Translations under genes and position numbers: made by a program
DNA from: Anaerolineales bacterium
GTDB lineage: Bacteria > Chloroflexota > Anaerolineae > 4572-78 > J111
NCBI GenBank assembly: GCA_015075185.1
Contig: JABTUW010000002.1
Span: 496,001-560,000, forward strand
Reading direction: 5' to 3'
DNA: 64,000 nt
The notes under the pieces: model-generated
What the model saw: the letters and a program-made list of their open reading frames with translations, nothing else
The model's database searches: none
What the model was told of the DNA's origin: nothing
Shown here: piece after piece, positions 42,697-51,067 of the stretch
Numbering within the stretch: the stretch's first letter is position 1
Layout: each line of letters begins with the position of its first letter

Positions 42697-43374
42697 ATGG
42701 CGAGTGAGCGCATTAACATCAAAGGGACCAGCGACGGTTTAATTATCACCCTGGGCGCAGGCGCATGGCCGGGACTGATGGACGAATTGGAACAGCGTCT
42801 GAGTGAAAAAGCCTCTTTTTTTAAAGGCGGGCGGGTTGGTTTGGCTGTTGGTCCGCGCCAACTCACCCGTTCCGAGTTGGAGCAGGTGGGAACGGTGCTT
42901 AACCGCCACAATGTGACCTTGTGGGCCGTGGAGAGTGAAGCGTCCGGCACGCAGGAAGCCGCGGCCGAACTGGGCCTGGAAATCGGCCTGGGGCTGCCCG
43001 TTAGAGGGATAACTGCGCCTGCTGCTGCACCGCTCAGTCAAGGCGAAGCTATTTTGGTGCAGCGCACCTTACGCTCCGGGCAGATCATCAATCATTCGGG
43101 GCACGTGGTGGTGATTGGGGATGTGAATCCAGGCGCAGAAATCCGCGCCGGAGGCAGTGTTGTTGTCTGGGGGCGCTTGCGGGGAACAGTCCATGCGGGC
43201 CTGGGTGAAGGCCAGGGTGAAAATGCCGTCGTCTGCGCCCTGCAATTGTCACCTCCCCAGCTCCGTATTGGCGACTACATAGCCCGGTCGCCGGCCGACG
43301 ACAGCGATCACGAGATTGTGCCCGAGATGGCTTCGGTGCAGGGTGGTCAAATTGTGGCCGAGCCGTGGAAGTGA
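42697..43374 (+). CDS. minC: Septum site-determining protein MinC
   Basis: A 225-residue inhibitor of FtsZ assembly. The N-terminal domain starts INIKGTSDGLIITLGAGAWP. The C-terminal beta-helix domain has the family core RTLRSGQIINHSGHVVVIGD, then GGSVVVWGRLRGTVHAG, and IARSPADDSD near the end. It acts with MinD at the membrane to block polar division. It starts 11 bp after the mrdA stop. A 13-bp inverted repeat lies in the gap before minD. Confidence 0.92.
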   Translation: MASERINIKGTSDGLIITLGAGAWPGLMDELEQRLSEKASFFKGGRVGLAVGPRQLTRSELEQVGTVLNRHNVTLWAVESEASGTQEAAAELGLEIGLGLPVRGITAPAAAPLSQGEAILVQRTLRSGQIINHSGHVVVIGDVNPGAEIRAGGSVVVWGRLRGTVHAGLGEGQGENAVVCALQLSPPQLRIGDYIARSPADDSDHEIVPEMASVQGGQIVAEPWK

Positions 43375-43440
43375 ATGAACGAATGGTGAATGAGCGAAGG
43401 GCGAATCATTTGATTTTCATCATTCGCCCTTCGCTATTCG
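43372..43440. repeat. GAATGAN repeat array with 13-bp inverted repeat between minC and minD
   Basis: GAATGAAC, GAATGGT and GAATGAG units begin within the minC stop region. GCGAAGGGCGAAT (43394-43406) then pairs perfectly with ATTCGCCCTTCGC (43422-43434). No T-run follows, so it is more likely an mRNA structure than a terminator. Confidence 0.7.
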
Positions 43441-43492
43441 CTGGGTCGTAGGGAAAGTTTAAAATTAAAAATCTAAGAAGCAGGATTAGACT

Positions 43493-44290
43493 ATGAGTGC
43501 AGTCGTTATAACCATAACTTCTGGAAAAGGCGGAGTAGGTAAAACCACGACCACGGCCAATCTAAGCGCGGCCCTGGCGGCGCAGGGACTCAAGGTTGTA
43601 GCGATTGACAGCGACATCGGCCTGCGCAACCTGGATGTCGTGATGGGCCTGGAAAACCGGATTGTCTACGATTTGGTGGATGTCGTCGAGGGCACCTGCC
43701 GGCTGCGCCAGGCCATGATCAAAGACAAACGGCTGGATGAACTTTACTTGATCCCGGCAGCCCAATCCCGTGATAAAACGGCGGTAACGCCGGGGGATAT
43801 GATTGAACTCTGCAATCAGTTGCGGCCCGATTTTGATTATATTCTCATCGACTCCCCGGCCGGGATTGAGCAAGGGTTTAAAAATGCAGTCGCCCCGGCG
43901 GACCGGGTGGTCATTGTGACCACACCTGAGGTATCGGCGGTGCGGGACGCCGACCGGATTATCGGCTTGATTGAGGCTGAAGAAAAAGGACCTGCCAATT
44001 TGATTCTGAACCGGCTGCGCCTCGACATGATTAGACGGGGCGACATGCTCAACACGAGCGATGTAATTGATATTTTGGCCATTAATTTAATTGGAATTGT
44101 CCCTGACGACGAGTCAATTATTGTTTCAACCAACAAAGGCCGTCCGGTGGTGATGGAAAACGGCTCGACGGCAGGACAAGCTTATCGCAATATCGCCCGC
44201 CGTCTCACCGGCGAAGAGGTTCCCTTCATGAATTTGGAAGAAGGTAACTCATTCATCAAGCGACTTACAAAATTCTTCAAAGCGTCATAG
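43493..44290 (+). CDS. minD: Septum site-determining ATPase MinD
   Basis: A 265-residue deviant-Walker ATPase that recruits MinC to the membrane. The P-loop with the signature Lys is SGKGGVGKTTTTANLSAAL. Switch motifs VVAIDSDIGLRNLDVVMGLE and YILIDSPAGIEQGFKNA are typical of MinD. The C-terminal amphipathic membrane helix is present (SFIKRLTKFFKAS). It lies between minC and minE in the standard order. Confidence 0.95.
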   Translation: MSAVVITITSGKGGVGKTTTTANLSAALAAQGLKVVAIDSDIGLRNLDVVMGLENRIVYDLVDVVEGTCRLRQAMIKDKRLDELYLIPAAQSRDKTAVTPGDMIELCNQLRPDFDYILIDSPAGIEQGFKNAVAPADRVVIVTTPEVSAVRDADRIIGLIEAEEKGPANLILNRLRLDMIRRGDMLNTSDVIDILAINLIGIVPDDESIIVSTNKGRPVVMENGSTAGQAYRNIARRLTGEEVPFMNLEEGNSFIKRLTKFFKAS

Positions 44291-44308
44291 CACGCGGGAG
44301 TCGAGCTT

Positions 44309-44569
44309 ATGAATCTACTCAATCGGCTGCTGGGTCGAGGGGAACCGACAAGTCGGGAGATTGCCAAGGATCGTTTGCGCCTGGTGTTGGTGCAGGATCG
44401 GGTCAATCTATCGGCGGAAAAGATGAATGAGTTGAAAGACGAGTTGATTAAAGTGATTTCAAAATACGTTGAAATTGACCGGGACGGCATTGAAATTGCT
44501 TTGACCCAAACGGCCCGGCAGAGCCGGCTCACGGCTAATATTCCGGTGGTCGGAGCGCGGCACAAATAA
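44309..44569 (+). CDS. minE: Cell division topological specificity factor MinE
   Basis: An 86-residue protein that drives MinD off the membrane and so sets up MinCD oscillation. It has the N-terminal membrane-targeting and anti-MinCD helix (NLLNRLLGRGEPTSREIAKD, then RLRLVLVQDRVNLS) and the topological domain (MNELKDELIKVISKYVEID). GGGAG precedes the ATG. Its TAA shares a base with the rodA ATG (TAATG), so translation is coupled. Confidence 0.93.
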   Translation: MNLLNRLLGRGEPTSREIAKDRLRLVLVQDRVNLSAEKMNELKDELIKVISKYVEIDRDGIEIALTQTARQSRLTANIPVVGARHK

Positions 44570-45669
44570 TGGATCGCAGAATCTGGCGGCAGTTTGACCT
44601 GGTACTGGTCGGGATTGCCGGACTGTTAACTTTATATGGCGTGATTATGATTTACAGCGCCAACCAGAACCAGGAAGATTTACGAGACCTGTGGCAAACC
44701 CAGTTGACGCGGGCCGGGATCGGCCTGGCGGTGATGGTATTGGTGGCAGCAATTGATTATCGCTACTACGCTTCCCTCTACAAATTTCTTTACGTGGTTA
44801 TGCTGATTTTCCTGGGGACGCTTTTTATCGCGGCGGAGTTAACCGCCGGTACACTGCGCTGGTTGGATTTTCACCTTTTCCCGGTCCAGCCGAGCGAGAT
44901 TGCCAAAATTGTCGTCATCATTGTTACCGCCAAAATTCTGGCCGACCGGGATGGTCAGATGGATAAGCTGCGGAATTTGCTGTTTTCGCTGGTTCTGGTC
45001 GTGCCGCCGATCCTTTTAATTTATCTGCAACCCGACCTCGGAACCACCATTATTGTGACTGTGGTTTGGTTAATTATGGCCCTTATGGCCGGAGTGCATT
45101 GGTTTCATGTGGGGCTGTTGGGCCTGTTAGCTGTTATCGCCAGCCCGATTGTCTGGCTAACTATGGCCGATTATCAGCGTGACCGGGTGATGCTCTTTCT
45201 TGACCCGCAGAGCGACCCGGATGCCTATTACAACATCCAGCAGGCCCTGATCAGTATCGGCTCCGGCGGCTTTCTGGGCAAGGGATTTAGCATTGGCACG
45301 CAAAATCAGCTTCACTTTCTGCGTGTCCGCCATACCGATTTTATCTTCTCGGTCATTGGGGAAGAGTTGGGCCTGCTGGGGTCGCTGCTGCTGTTTCTAC
45401 TGATTCTGGCGCTCATTTGGCGGGTGATGCGAGCCGCCGATTTAACCAGTGACCCGTTTGGCCGGCTTATCTGCATCGGCGTGGCCTCGGTGATTTTTTT
45501 TCAGTCATTTGTCAATCTTGGCGTAAACCTGGGGCTGCTGCCGGTGACCGGTACGCCGTTGCCGTTTGTCAGTTACGGGGGTAGCTCGCTGATCGCCTTT
45601 TTGATCTCATTGGGCTTGGTGCAGAGCGTCTTGATGCGCCGCAAAACCCTGGATTTTGAGGAAGTCTAA
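44569..45669 (+). CDS. rodA: Peptidoglycan polymerase RodA (SEDS family)
   Basis: A 366-residue SEDS glycosyltransferase with about 10 membrane helices that polymerises lipid II during elongation, paired with PBP2. Family motifs are visible: TLRWLDFHLFPVQPSEIAKI near the middle, YLQPDLGTTII, and the late GLLPVTGTPLPFVSYGGSSL. The catalytic Asp region is in FVHTDFIFSVIGEELG-like sequence (VRHTDFIFSVIGEELGLLG). It closes the mre-min cluster and overlaps minE by 1 bp. RodA rather than FtsW is favoured by the mrdA/mreBCD context. Confidence 0.92.
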   Translation: MDRRIWRQFDLVLVGIAGLLTLYGVIMIYSANQNQEDLRDLWQTQLTRAGIGLAVMVLVAAIDYRYYASLYKFLYVVMLIFLGTLFIAAELTAGTLRWLDFHLFPVQPSEIAKIVVIIVTAKILADRDGQMDKLRNLLFSLVLVVPPILLIYLQPDLGTTIIVTVVWLIMALMAGVHWFHVGLLGLLAVIASPIVWLTMADYQRDRVMLFLDPQSDPDAYYNIQQALISIGSGGFLGKGFSIGTQNQLHFLRVRHTDFIFSVIGEELGLLGSLLLFLLILALIWRVMRAADLTSDPFGRLICIGVASVIFFQSFVNLGVNLGLLPVTGTPLPFVSYGGSSLIAFLISLGLVQSVLMRRKTLDFEEV

Positions 45670-45689
45670 TTAATACATTCTGGGCCAGT

Positions 45690-46157
45690 TTGTCCGCCGG
45701 GGTTCAGCGGCGTTGGGGAAGTTGGGGTATTTTCATTCTGGGGCTTTGGGCGCTGGTCTTGGTTTTGGTTGCCCTTTCCCGGCTGATACTTTTATCGGCG
45801 ATCGTCGCATCTGAGAGCGATCTAAACTTGAGTCAGGGCCAGGTTTGGACAGTTTTTGTTCTCAACGGACTTTTTGGCCTCGCCTTTGCGGCCAGCGCCT
45901 ACGGCTTGTGGACGCTTCGGCATTGGGGCCGCCTCCTCTTTATGGGCAGCATTATTGTTTGGGCTATTTTTTATGTCGTGGCTCTGTTCAGCTCGGGCGA
46001 GTTGTCAGCCGGTTCGGATTACAGTCCCGGCAGCGTAGTTTTTAATCTTGTTCCTTATCTGGTGGGCTTGATTGTATCAGTCTGGTACTTAAATATGCCG
46101 CATATTAAAGCGTTGTTTGACGCTAAAGAGGCAGAGAACGAGCAAAACAGCGAATAA
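45690..46157 (+). CDS. Hypothetical four-helix membrane protein
   Basis: A 155-residue protein I do not recognise. It has four hydrophobic segments (IFILGLWALVLVLVALSRLI, VFVLNGLFGLAFAASAYGL, LFMGSIIVWAIFYVVALF and VFNLVPYLVGLIVSVWYL) and a short acidic tail. The start is probably TTG 45690; the frame is open further back to the rodA stop but without a usual start codon. It lies 20 bp after rodA and 24 bp before gltX, so it may be read with either. No function can be given. Confidence 0.6.
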   Translation: MSAGVQRRWGSWGIFILGLWALVLVLVALSRLILLSAIVASESDLNLSQGQVWTVFVLNGLFGLAFAASAYGLWTLRHWGRLLFMGSIIVWAIFYVVALFSSGELSAGSDYSPGSVVFNLVPYLVGLIVSVWYLNMPHIKALFDAKEAENEQNSE

Positions 46158-46180
46158 ACAACTTTGCGAAGGATAAATGA

Positions 46181-47665
46181 ATGACACGCATATCGCGACC
46201 GGTGCGGGTTCGCTACGCCCCCAGCCCCACCGGTTTTTTGCATGTAGGGGGCGCGCGCACGGCTTTATATGATTATCTTTTGGCCCAAAAAACGGGCGGC
46301 GCCTTTATCCTCAGAATCGAAGATACCGACCAGAAGCGTTATAACCCGGAGGCTATCCCGGATTTGCTGGCCGGCCTGCGTTACCTGGGCCTGCACTGGG
46401 ACGAAGGCCCGGAAATGGGCGGCGATTATGGCCCCTACTACCAAACCGAACGCCTGGGTATTTACCAAAAATACATCAAAGTCCTGCTCGATCAAGGTCA
46501 CGCCTATCGCTGCTTTTGCACGCCGGAGCGTTTAGCCCAGGTCAACGAGGAGCGCCAAAAGGCCAGGCTGCTGCCTGGCTATGATCGTTTCTGCCGCAAT
46601 CTCGACCCATCCGAGTCGGACCGCCGGGCCGAAGCCGGCGAGTCTTTTGTGGTCCGGCTTAAAGTTCCGCTGACCGGCAGCATTACCCTGCATGATGCCA
46701 TCAGGGGTGACATCACGATTGAGAACGAAACTATTCAAGATACGGTTTTAATCAAGTCGGATGGCATTCCCACCTACCACTTTGCCGTCGTGGTGGACGA
46801 CCACTTGATGGAAATCACCCATGTGCTGCGCGGTGAAGAGTGGATCAGCAGTTTTCCCATTCATCTGCATCTTTACAACTTTTTTGGCTGGGAACCGCCG
46901 GTTTTTGCCCATTTGCCCCTCATCCTCAACCCGGCCGGCAAAGGCAAAATGAGCAAGCGGGAAGAGCGCGCCCCGGATGGCAAAGTCTATCCGGTGTTTG
47001 TCCATACTTTCAAAGAACGAGGCTATCTGCCCGAAGCCCTGGTCAACTACCTGGCCCTGGTCGGCTGGAGTTACGACGACAAAACCGAAATCATGAGCCG
47101 GGAGGAATTGATCGAGCGCTTCAGCCTGGAACGGGTCAACCCTTCTCCGGCTGCCTGGAATTATGACAAGCTCGACCATTTCAACGGCATTTACATCCGC
47201 AACCTGCCCATTGAAGATTTAACGGACCGTTTGTTGCCATTTCTGGCTGCCGCTGGGATCAATGCCGACCGGGAAACCCTGCTCAAAATCACCCCGCTCA
47301 TCCAGGAGCGCCTGACTGTTTTAAGCGACGCCCCACCCTGGGTGGACTTCTTCTTTGTGGGCGAATTACCCTCTTACGATCTCAACCTGCTGGTCCCCAA
47401 GAAAATGACTCTGGCCGATGTACCCGACATTCTCCAGGTCGCTCGCCGGGTTCTGGCCAACAGTGACTTTACTCACGAGGCGCTCGATGCCTATTTGCGG
47501 GAAGCAGCCAATTCGCAAGGTCTCAAACCAGGCGAGATGTTTCAGCCGATCCGCGTGGCCGTTTGCGGCAAGATGGTCGCTCCACCCTTGTTCGAAACGC
47601 TGGAGATTTTGGGGAGGGAGAAGGTGTTGCAGCGGATTGATAGGGCACTGGAGCGGCTCCAGTAA
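46181..47665 (+). CDS. gltX: Glutamyl-tRNA synthetase
   Basis: A 494-residue class I synthetase. HIGH appears as APSPTGFLHVGGARTALYDY and KMSKS as GKGKMSKREERAP. The anticodon-binding domain follows from about residue 330. It charges tRNA-Glu. Because a separate GlnRS is encoded next door, this enzyme may be discriminating for tRNA-Glu only; that is inference. AAGGA precedes the ATG. Confidence 0.95.
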   Translation: MTRISRPVRVRYAPSPTGFLHVGGARTALYDYLLAQKTGGAFILRIEDTDQKRYNPEAIPDLLAGLRYLGLHWDEGPEMGGDYGPYYQTERLGIYQKYIKVLLDQGHAYRCFCTPERLAQVNEERQKARLLPGYDRFCRNLDPSESDRRAEAGESFVVRLKVPLTGSITLHDAIRGDITIENETIQDTVLIKSDGIPTYHFAVVVDDHLMEITHVLRGEEWISSFPIHLHLYNFFGWEPPVFAHLPLILNPAGKGKMSKREERAPDGKVYPVFVHTFKERGYLPEALVNYLALVGWSYDDKTEIMSREELIERFSLERVNPSPAAWNYDKLDHFNGIYIRNLPIEDLTDRLLPFLAAAGINADRETLLKITPLIQERLTVLSDAPPWVDFFFVGELPSYDLNLLVPKKMTLADVPDILQVARRVLANSDFTHEALDAYLREAANSQGLKPGEMFQPIRVAVCGKMVAPPLFETLEILGREKVLQRIDRALERLQ

Positions 47666-47713
47666 CCAAAGGTGCATCGCATTTTGTGACCACTGGCATT
47701 GATAACTATAACG

Positions 47714-47722
47714 TGCTAAAAT
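47714..47722 (+). promoter_or_regulatory. Possible extended -10 for glnS
   Basis: TGCTAAAAT lies 54 bp before the glnS ATG. No convincing -35 is seen. Confidence 0.35.
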
Positions 47723-47775
47723 ATCGCCTAATATTTAGCTGATGGTATCCGCCACAAGACTGAGGAGAAGAGTTC

Positions 47776-49509
47776 ATGACAGCGACCAACGCTGCATTGA
47801 TTAATAGTAGAGAAACAACCGAAACCGGAGCCACCACCGGCTCCAACTTCATCCGCGATATGGTTAATGAAGACATGCGCACCGGCAAATTCGGTGGCCG
47901 GGTGCATACCCGCTTTCCCCCGGAGCCGAACGGCTACCTCCATATTGGCCACGCCAAATCCATCTGCCTTAACTTTGGCCTGGCCGAAAGCTACGGCGGC
48001 AAGGGCAACCTGCGCTTTGATGATACGAACCCCATCAAAGAAGAACAAGAATACATTGACTCAATCATCGAGGACGTACATTGGCTCGGCTTCGATTGGG
48101 AAGACCGGCTGTTTTATGCCTCCGACTACTTCGATCAACTGTACGAGTGGGCGATTGAACTGATCAAAAAAGGCAAAGCCTACGTGGACAGCCTGAGCGC
48201 CGAGGAAATCCGGGCCTACCGGGGCACTTTGACCCAGCCAGGCAAAGACAGCCCGTACCGTAACCGCTCCGTCGAGGAGAATCTGGATCTGTTTCGGCGC
48301 ATGCGGGCCGGCGAATTCCCTGATGGAGCCCATGTCCTGCGGGCTAAAATTGACATGGCCTCCCCCAACTTGAACATGCGTGACCCGGTCATGTACCGTA
48401 TTCTGCATGCCAGCCATCACCGCACCGGCGACAAGTGGAGTATTTACCCGATGTACGACTGGGCGCACGGCCAATCAGACTCCATTGAGGGCATCACCCA
48501 TTCAATTTGTACCCTGGAATTTGAAGACCACCGCCCCTTGTACAACTGGTTTCTGGATGAATTAGGCATCTATCACCCCCAGCAAATCGAATTTGCCCGT
48601 CTCAACCTGACTTACACTCTGATGAGTAAGCGCAAACTCTTGCAACTTGTCCGGGATGGGCACGTCCGGGGCTGGGATGATCCGCGTATGCCGACGCTGT
48701 CGGGCTTGCGCCGACGCGGCTATACTCCCGCAGCCATTCGCAACTTCTGTGAAGAAATCGGCGTGGCCAAGGCTAACAGCACCATTCAAATCGCCCGGCT
48801 GGAAAATTGTCTCCGTGATGACCTCAACAAACGCGCGCCGAGAGCTATGGCTGTGCTGCGCCCCCTGCGTGTGGTCATTGATAACTATCCAGAGGACCTG
48901 GTGGAGGAGATGGAGGCGGTCAACAATCCCGAAGACCCGAGCATGGGGACCCGAAAAGTGCCTTTCTCCAAGGTGCTGTACATCGAGCAGGATGATTTCC
49001 GCGAAGAGCCACCGCCCAAGTACTATCGCCTGGCCCCGGGGCGAGAGGTCCGACTGCGCTATGGTTATTTCATTACCTGTGTCGGGGTCGTCAAAGATGA
49101 ACAGACCGGCGAGCTCATCGAACTGCACTGCATCTATGACCCGCAGACAAGGGGGGGGAACAATCCCCCGGATGGGCGTAAGGTCAAAGCCACGCTGCAT
49201 TGGGTGTCGGCGGCCCACGCGCTGCCAGCAGAAGTGCGTCTGTACGATCATCTTTTCCTCAAACCCTATCCTGAGGAGGTTGAGAATGGCGCTGATTTCA
49301 CCGCCAACTTAAATCCGCAATCACTAGAAGTTCTGACCACCTGCTTTGTCGAGCCGAATCTGGCGGGTGCCAAGCCGGGAGATCGTTATCAATTTGAGCG
49401 ACAGGGCTATTTCGCTGTTGATCTCAACTCTACCCCTGGTGGGCTGGTTTTCAATCGAGCGGTTAAGTTAAAGGATAGTTGGGAAAAAATTGAGAAGGCG
49501 CAGCAATAG
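47776..49509 (+). CDS. glnS: Glutaminyl-tRNA synthetase
   Basis: A 577-residue class I synthetase with the GlnRS-type HIGH region ([20 protein letters not shown]) and KMSKS region ([15 protein letters not shown]). [18 protein letters not shown] and [20 protein letters not shown] are GlnRS-specific. The C-terminal beta-barrel anticodon domain is full length. It charges tRNA-Gln directly, so the indirect GatCAB route may not be needed for Gln. GlnRS is patchy in bacteria and is usually explained by transfer from eukaryotes. It lies in tandem with gltX. Confidence 0.95.
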   Translation: MTATNAALINSRETTETGATTGSNFIRDMVNEDMRTGKFGGRVHTRFPPEPNGYLHIGHAKSICLNFGLAESYGGKGNLRFDDTNPIKEEQEYIDSIIEDVHWLGFDWEDRLFYASDYFDQLYEWAIELIKKGKAYVDSLSAEEIRAYRGTLTQPGKDSPYRNRSVEENLDLFRRMRAGEFPDGAHVLRAKIDMASPNLNMRDPVMYRILHASHHRTGDKWSIYPMYDWAHGQSDSIEGITHSICTLEFEDHRPLYNWFLDELGIYHPQQIEFARLNLTYTLMSKRKLLQLVRDGHVRGWDDPRMPTLSGLRRRGYTPAAIRNFCEEIGVAKANSTIQIARLENCLRDDLNKRAPRAMAVLRPLRVVIDNYPEDLVEEMEAVNNPEDPSMGTRKVPFSKVLYIEQDDFREEPPPKYYRLAPGREVRLRYGYFITCVGVVKDEQTGELIELHCIYDPQTRGGNNPPDGRKVKATLHWVSAAHALPAEVRLYDHLFLKPYPEEVENGADFTANLNPQSLEVLTTCFVEPNLAGAKPGDRYQFERQGYFAVDLNSTPGGLVFNRAVKLKDSWEKIEKAQQ

Positions 49510-49599
49510 TAGTCTAAGATTTGATTTTCAGCCGCTTTTCGGGTAGAGTTTTGACAAGTTGTTCTACCCCCTTATTGATAGCAACAGGAGGAGCTTTCC

Positions 49600-50412
49600 G
49601 TGATCGAAGCAGATAAGAACAATATGATTGAAACTGGACTGTCCGAACCAACGAGTGAGGCTGTTTCGGCTGCCTCTGTCTCGGCGGCAAGCGTCCCGGT
49701 CAAAAGCAATGCTGCCCCTAATCCCTGGTTACTATTACTGATTGGGCTACTGGTCGGGGGGTTAGGGGGGTTCTATCTCTATCCTCTCGTTATCCCCGAG
49801 CCTGAAACCAACGTGGCCCCTCTGGCAGCGGTGGAGGATTCCGGGGAGATTAACAAGCCCGATCCACACCAAGCAGTAATGCTGGCGGTTATCGCCGGGG
49901 CGCGCCATTTTCAGGGTGATGCCAATGCTCCCGTAACCCTCGTCGAATTTGGCGATTTTAACTGTGGCTACTGCGGCAAGTGGGCGCATGAAACGTTGCC
50001 CCTGATCACTGAAAAATACATTAAAACAGGCAAAGTGCGGATGGCCTACGTTCATTACCCGATTTTAGGGGAAGACTCGATGACTGCTGCCCAGGGAGCC
50101 GAATGTGCTGCGCAACAACAAAATAGATTCTGGGATTTTCATAACACCCTTTACGCTAACCAGGGGATTGGCTTTACGCCAGCCAATCTGACCAAACTCG
50201 CCGGTGATATGGGTTTAGATACCAAGACCTTTGAACAATGCCTGGCTAATTTTAAGGATCAGCCTTCGCTTGATGAGGATATTCGCCTGGCACAGGTAAT
50301 GGGTGTGCGAGGTACTCCAGCCTTTCTGGTGAATGGCGTCCCTCTGGCCGGGGCATATCCCTACGAAGATTTTCAGCGGGTGATTGAAGGAACATTAGCC
50401 GGAAAGTTCTAA
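49600..50412 (+). CDS. Membrane-anchored DsbA-like thiol oxidoreductase
   Basis: A 270-residue protein with a cytosolic N-terminal tail, one membrane helix (PWLLLLIGLLVGGLGGFYLY) and an outer thioredoxin-fold domain. The active site is FGDFNCGYCGKW (CGYC), with the cis-Pro loop VRGTPAFLVNG. The helical insertion is DsbA/BdbD-like. It probably forms disulfides in exported proteins. The start is GTG with AGGAGGAG upstream. The pilin genes follow after 150 bp but have their own promoter; these pilins have no Cys, so they are not its substrates. Confidence 0.87.
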   Translation: MIEADKNNMIETGLSEPTSEAVSAASVSAASVPVKSNAAPNPWLLLLIGLLVGGLGGFYLYPLVIPEPETNVAPLAAVEDSGEINKPDPHQAVMLAVIAGARHFQGDANAPVTLVEFGDFNCGYCGKWAHETLPLITEKYIKTGKVRMAYVHYPILGEDSMTAAQGAECAAQQQNRFWDFHNTLYANQGIGFTPANLTKLAGDMGLDTKTFEQCLANFKDQPSLDEDIRLAQVMGVRGTPAFLVNGVPLAGAYPYEDFQRVIEGTLAGKF

Positions 50413-50441
50413 AGAAATATCTTGATGATAATTCCCTTACC

Positions 50442-50486
50442 GTAAATATTTACATCAAATTTATTCAGATTTACGCCAAATTTATT
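50442..50486. promoter_or_regulatory. Candidate operator upstream of the pilin promoter
   Basis: A 12-bp palindrome GTAAATATTTAC (50442-50453) is followed by two direct repeats, TTACATCAAATTTATT (50450) and TTACGCCAAATTTATT (50471), spaced 21 bp apart (two helical turns). The second repeat runs into the -35. The layout suggests a regulator binding on one DNA face. Confidence 0.5.
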
Positions 50487-50513
50487 GATTTTTTCGCAAA
50501 AATAGTGTATTAT
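50485..50513 (+). promoter_or_regulatory. Promoter for the first Flp pilin gene
   Basis: TTGATT and TATTAT are separated by 17 bp. The ATG lies 49 bp downstream of the -10. Confidence 0.6.
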
Positions 50514-50562
50514 GTTCTTGGTTTTACACGATTAAATCTTGAAGAAAGGAGGCTAATATCAA

Positions 50563-50709
50563 ATGTTATTTCTTCCCCGTGAAGAAGGTCAAGGTCTCGT
50601 AGAATATGCGTTGATCCTGGTCTTGGTCGCCATCGTGGTTATCGCCATTCTCTTGCTGCTTGGCCCGGTCGTTGGCAACGTCTTCAGCAATATCGTCGGC
50701 AACCTTTAA
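50563..50709 (+). CDS. Flp/Fap-type pilin, copy 1
   Basis: A 48-residue type IVb pilin. The processing site and start of the mature helix are EEGQGLVEYALILVLVAIVV, with the conserved Glu 5 residues after the Gly (GLVEY), followed by a long hydrophobic helix and a short tail (GNVFSNIVGNL). Prepilin peptidase should remove the leader MLFLPREEGQ. It is too short for usual gene cut-offs but has a strong AGAAAGGAGG and its own terminator. A near-identical copy follows at 50842. Tad secretion genes are not in the window. Confidence 0.9.
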   Translation: MLFLPREEGQGLVEYALILVLVAIVVIAILLLLGPVVGNVFSNIVGNL

Positions 50710-50745
50710 TTTTTATTCTCTAGTAATACATTTATTTTTATTTGG

Positions 50746-50782
50746 AAAAGCCACCATCAGCAAAGCTTGGTGGCTTTTTTTG
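50746..50782 (+). terminator. Rho-independent terminator after pilin copy 1
   Basis: AAAAGCCACCA pairs perfectly with TGGTGGCTTTT around 11 bases, with further T residues. Confidence 0.88.
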
Positions 50783-50841
50783 TAAAATTTTCAGGAGAGG
50801 CTAGCGTTGAATAAATCTTGAAGAAAGGAGGCTAATATCAA

Positions 50842-50988
50842 ATGTTATTCCTTCCCCGTGAAGAAGGTCAAGGTCTTGTAGAATACGCGTTGATCCTGGT
50901 CTTAGTCGCAATTGTGGTTATCGCCATTCTCTTGCTGCTTGGCCCAGTTGTGGGAAACGTGTTTAGCAATCTCGTCCAGAATCTTTAA
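50842..50988 (+). CDS. Flp/Fap-type pilin, copy 2
   Basis: A 48-residue pilin that differs from copy 1 only near the C terminus (SNLVQNL in place of SNIVGNL). The 35 bp before the ATG (AAATCTTGAAGAAAGGAGG onward) are identical to those of copy 1, so the duplication included the leader and ribosome site but not the promoter. Synonymous changes in the body show the copies are not brand new. Its expression may rely on read-through past the first terminator. It is followed by its own terminator. Confidence 0.9.
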   Translation: MLFLPREEGQGLVEYALILVLVAIVVIAILLLLGPVVGNVFSNLVQNL

Positions 50989-51024
50989 TTTTTTTATCCT
51001 CTCGAAATTTTATCCATTTATGAA

Positions 51025-51059
51025 GGAGAGCCATCCAATAGGGTGGCTCTCCCTTTTTT
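51025..51059 (+). terminator. Rho-independent terminator after pilin copy 2
   Basis: GGAGAGCCATCC pairs with GGGTGGCTCTCC (one G-T pair) around AATA and is followed by CTTTTTT. It separates the pilins from the convergent DUF255 gene. Confidence 0.88.
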
Positions 51060-51067
51060 GCATCAGG

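Noticed and set aside
49551..49579. Promoter TTGACA...ATTGAT before the DsbA-like gene
   Set aside because: The -35 is perfect but the -10 is poor at every allowed spacing, so it was not listed.
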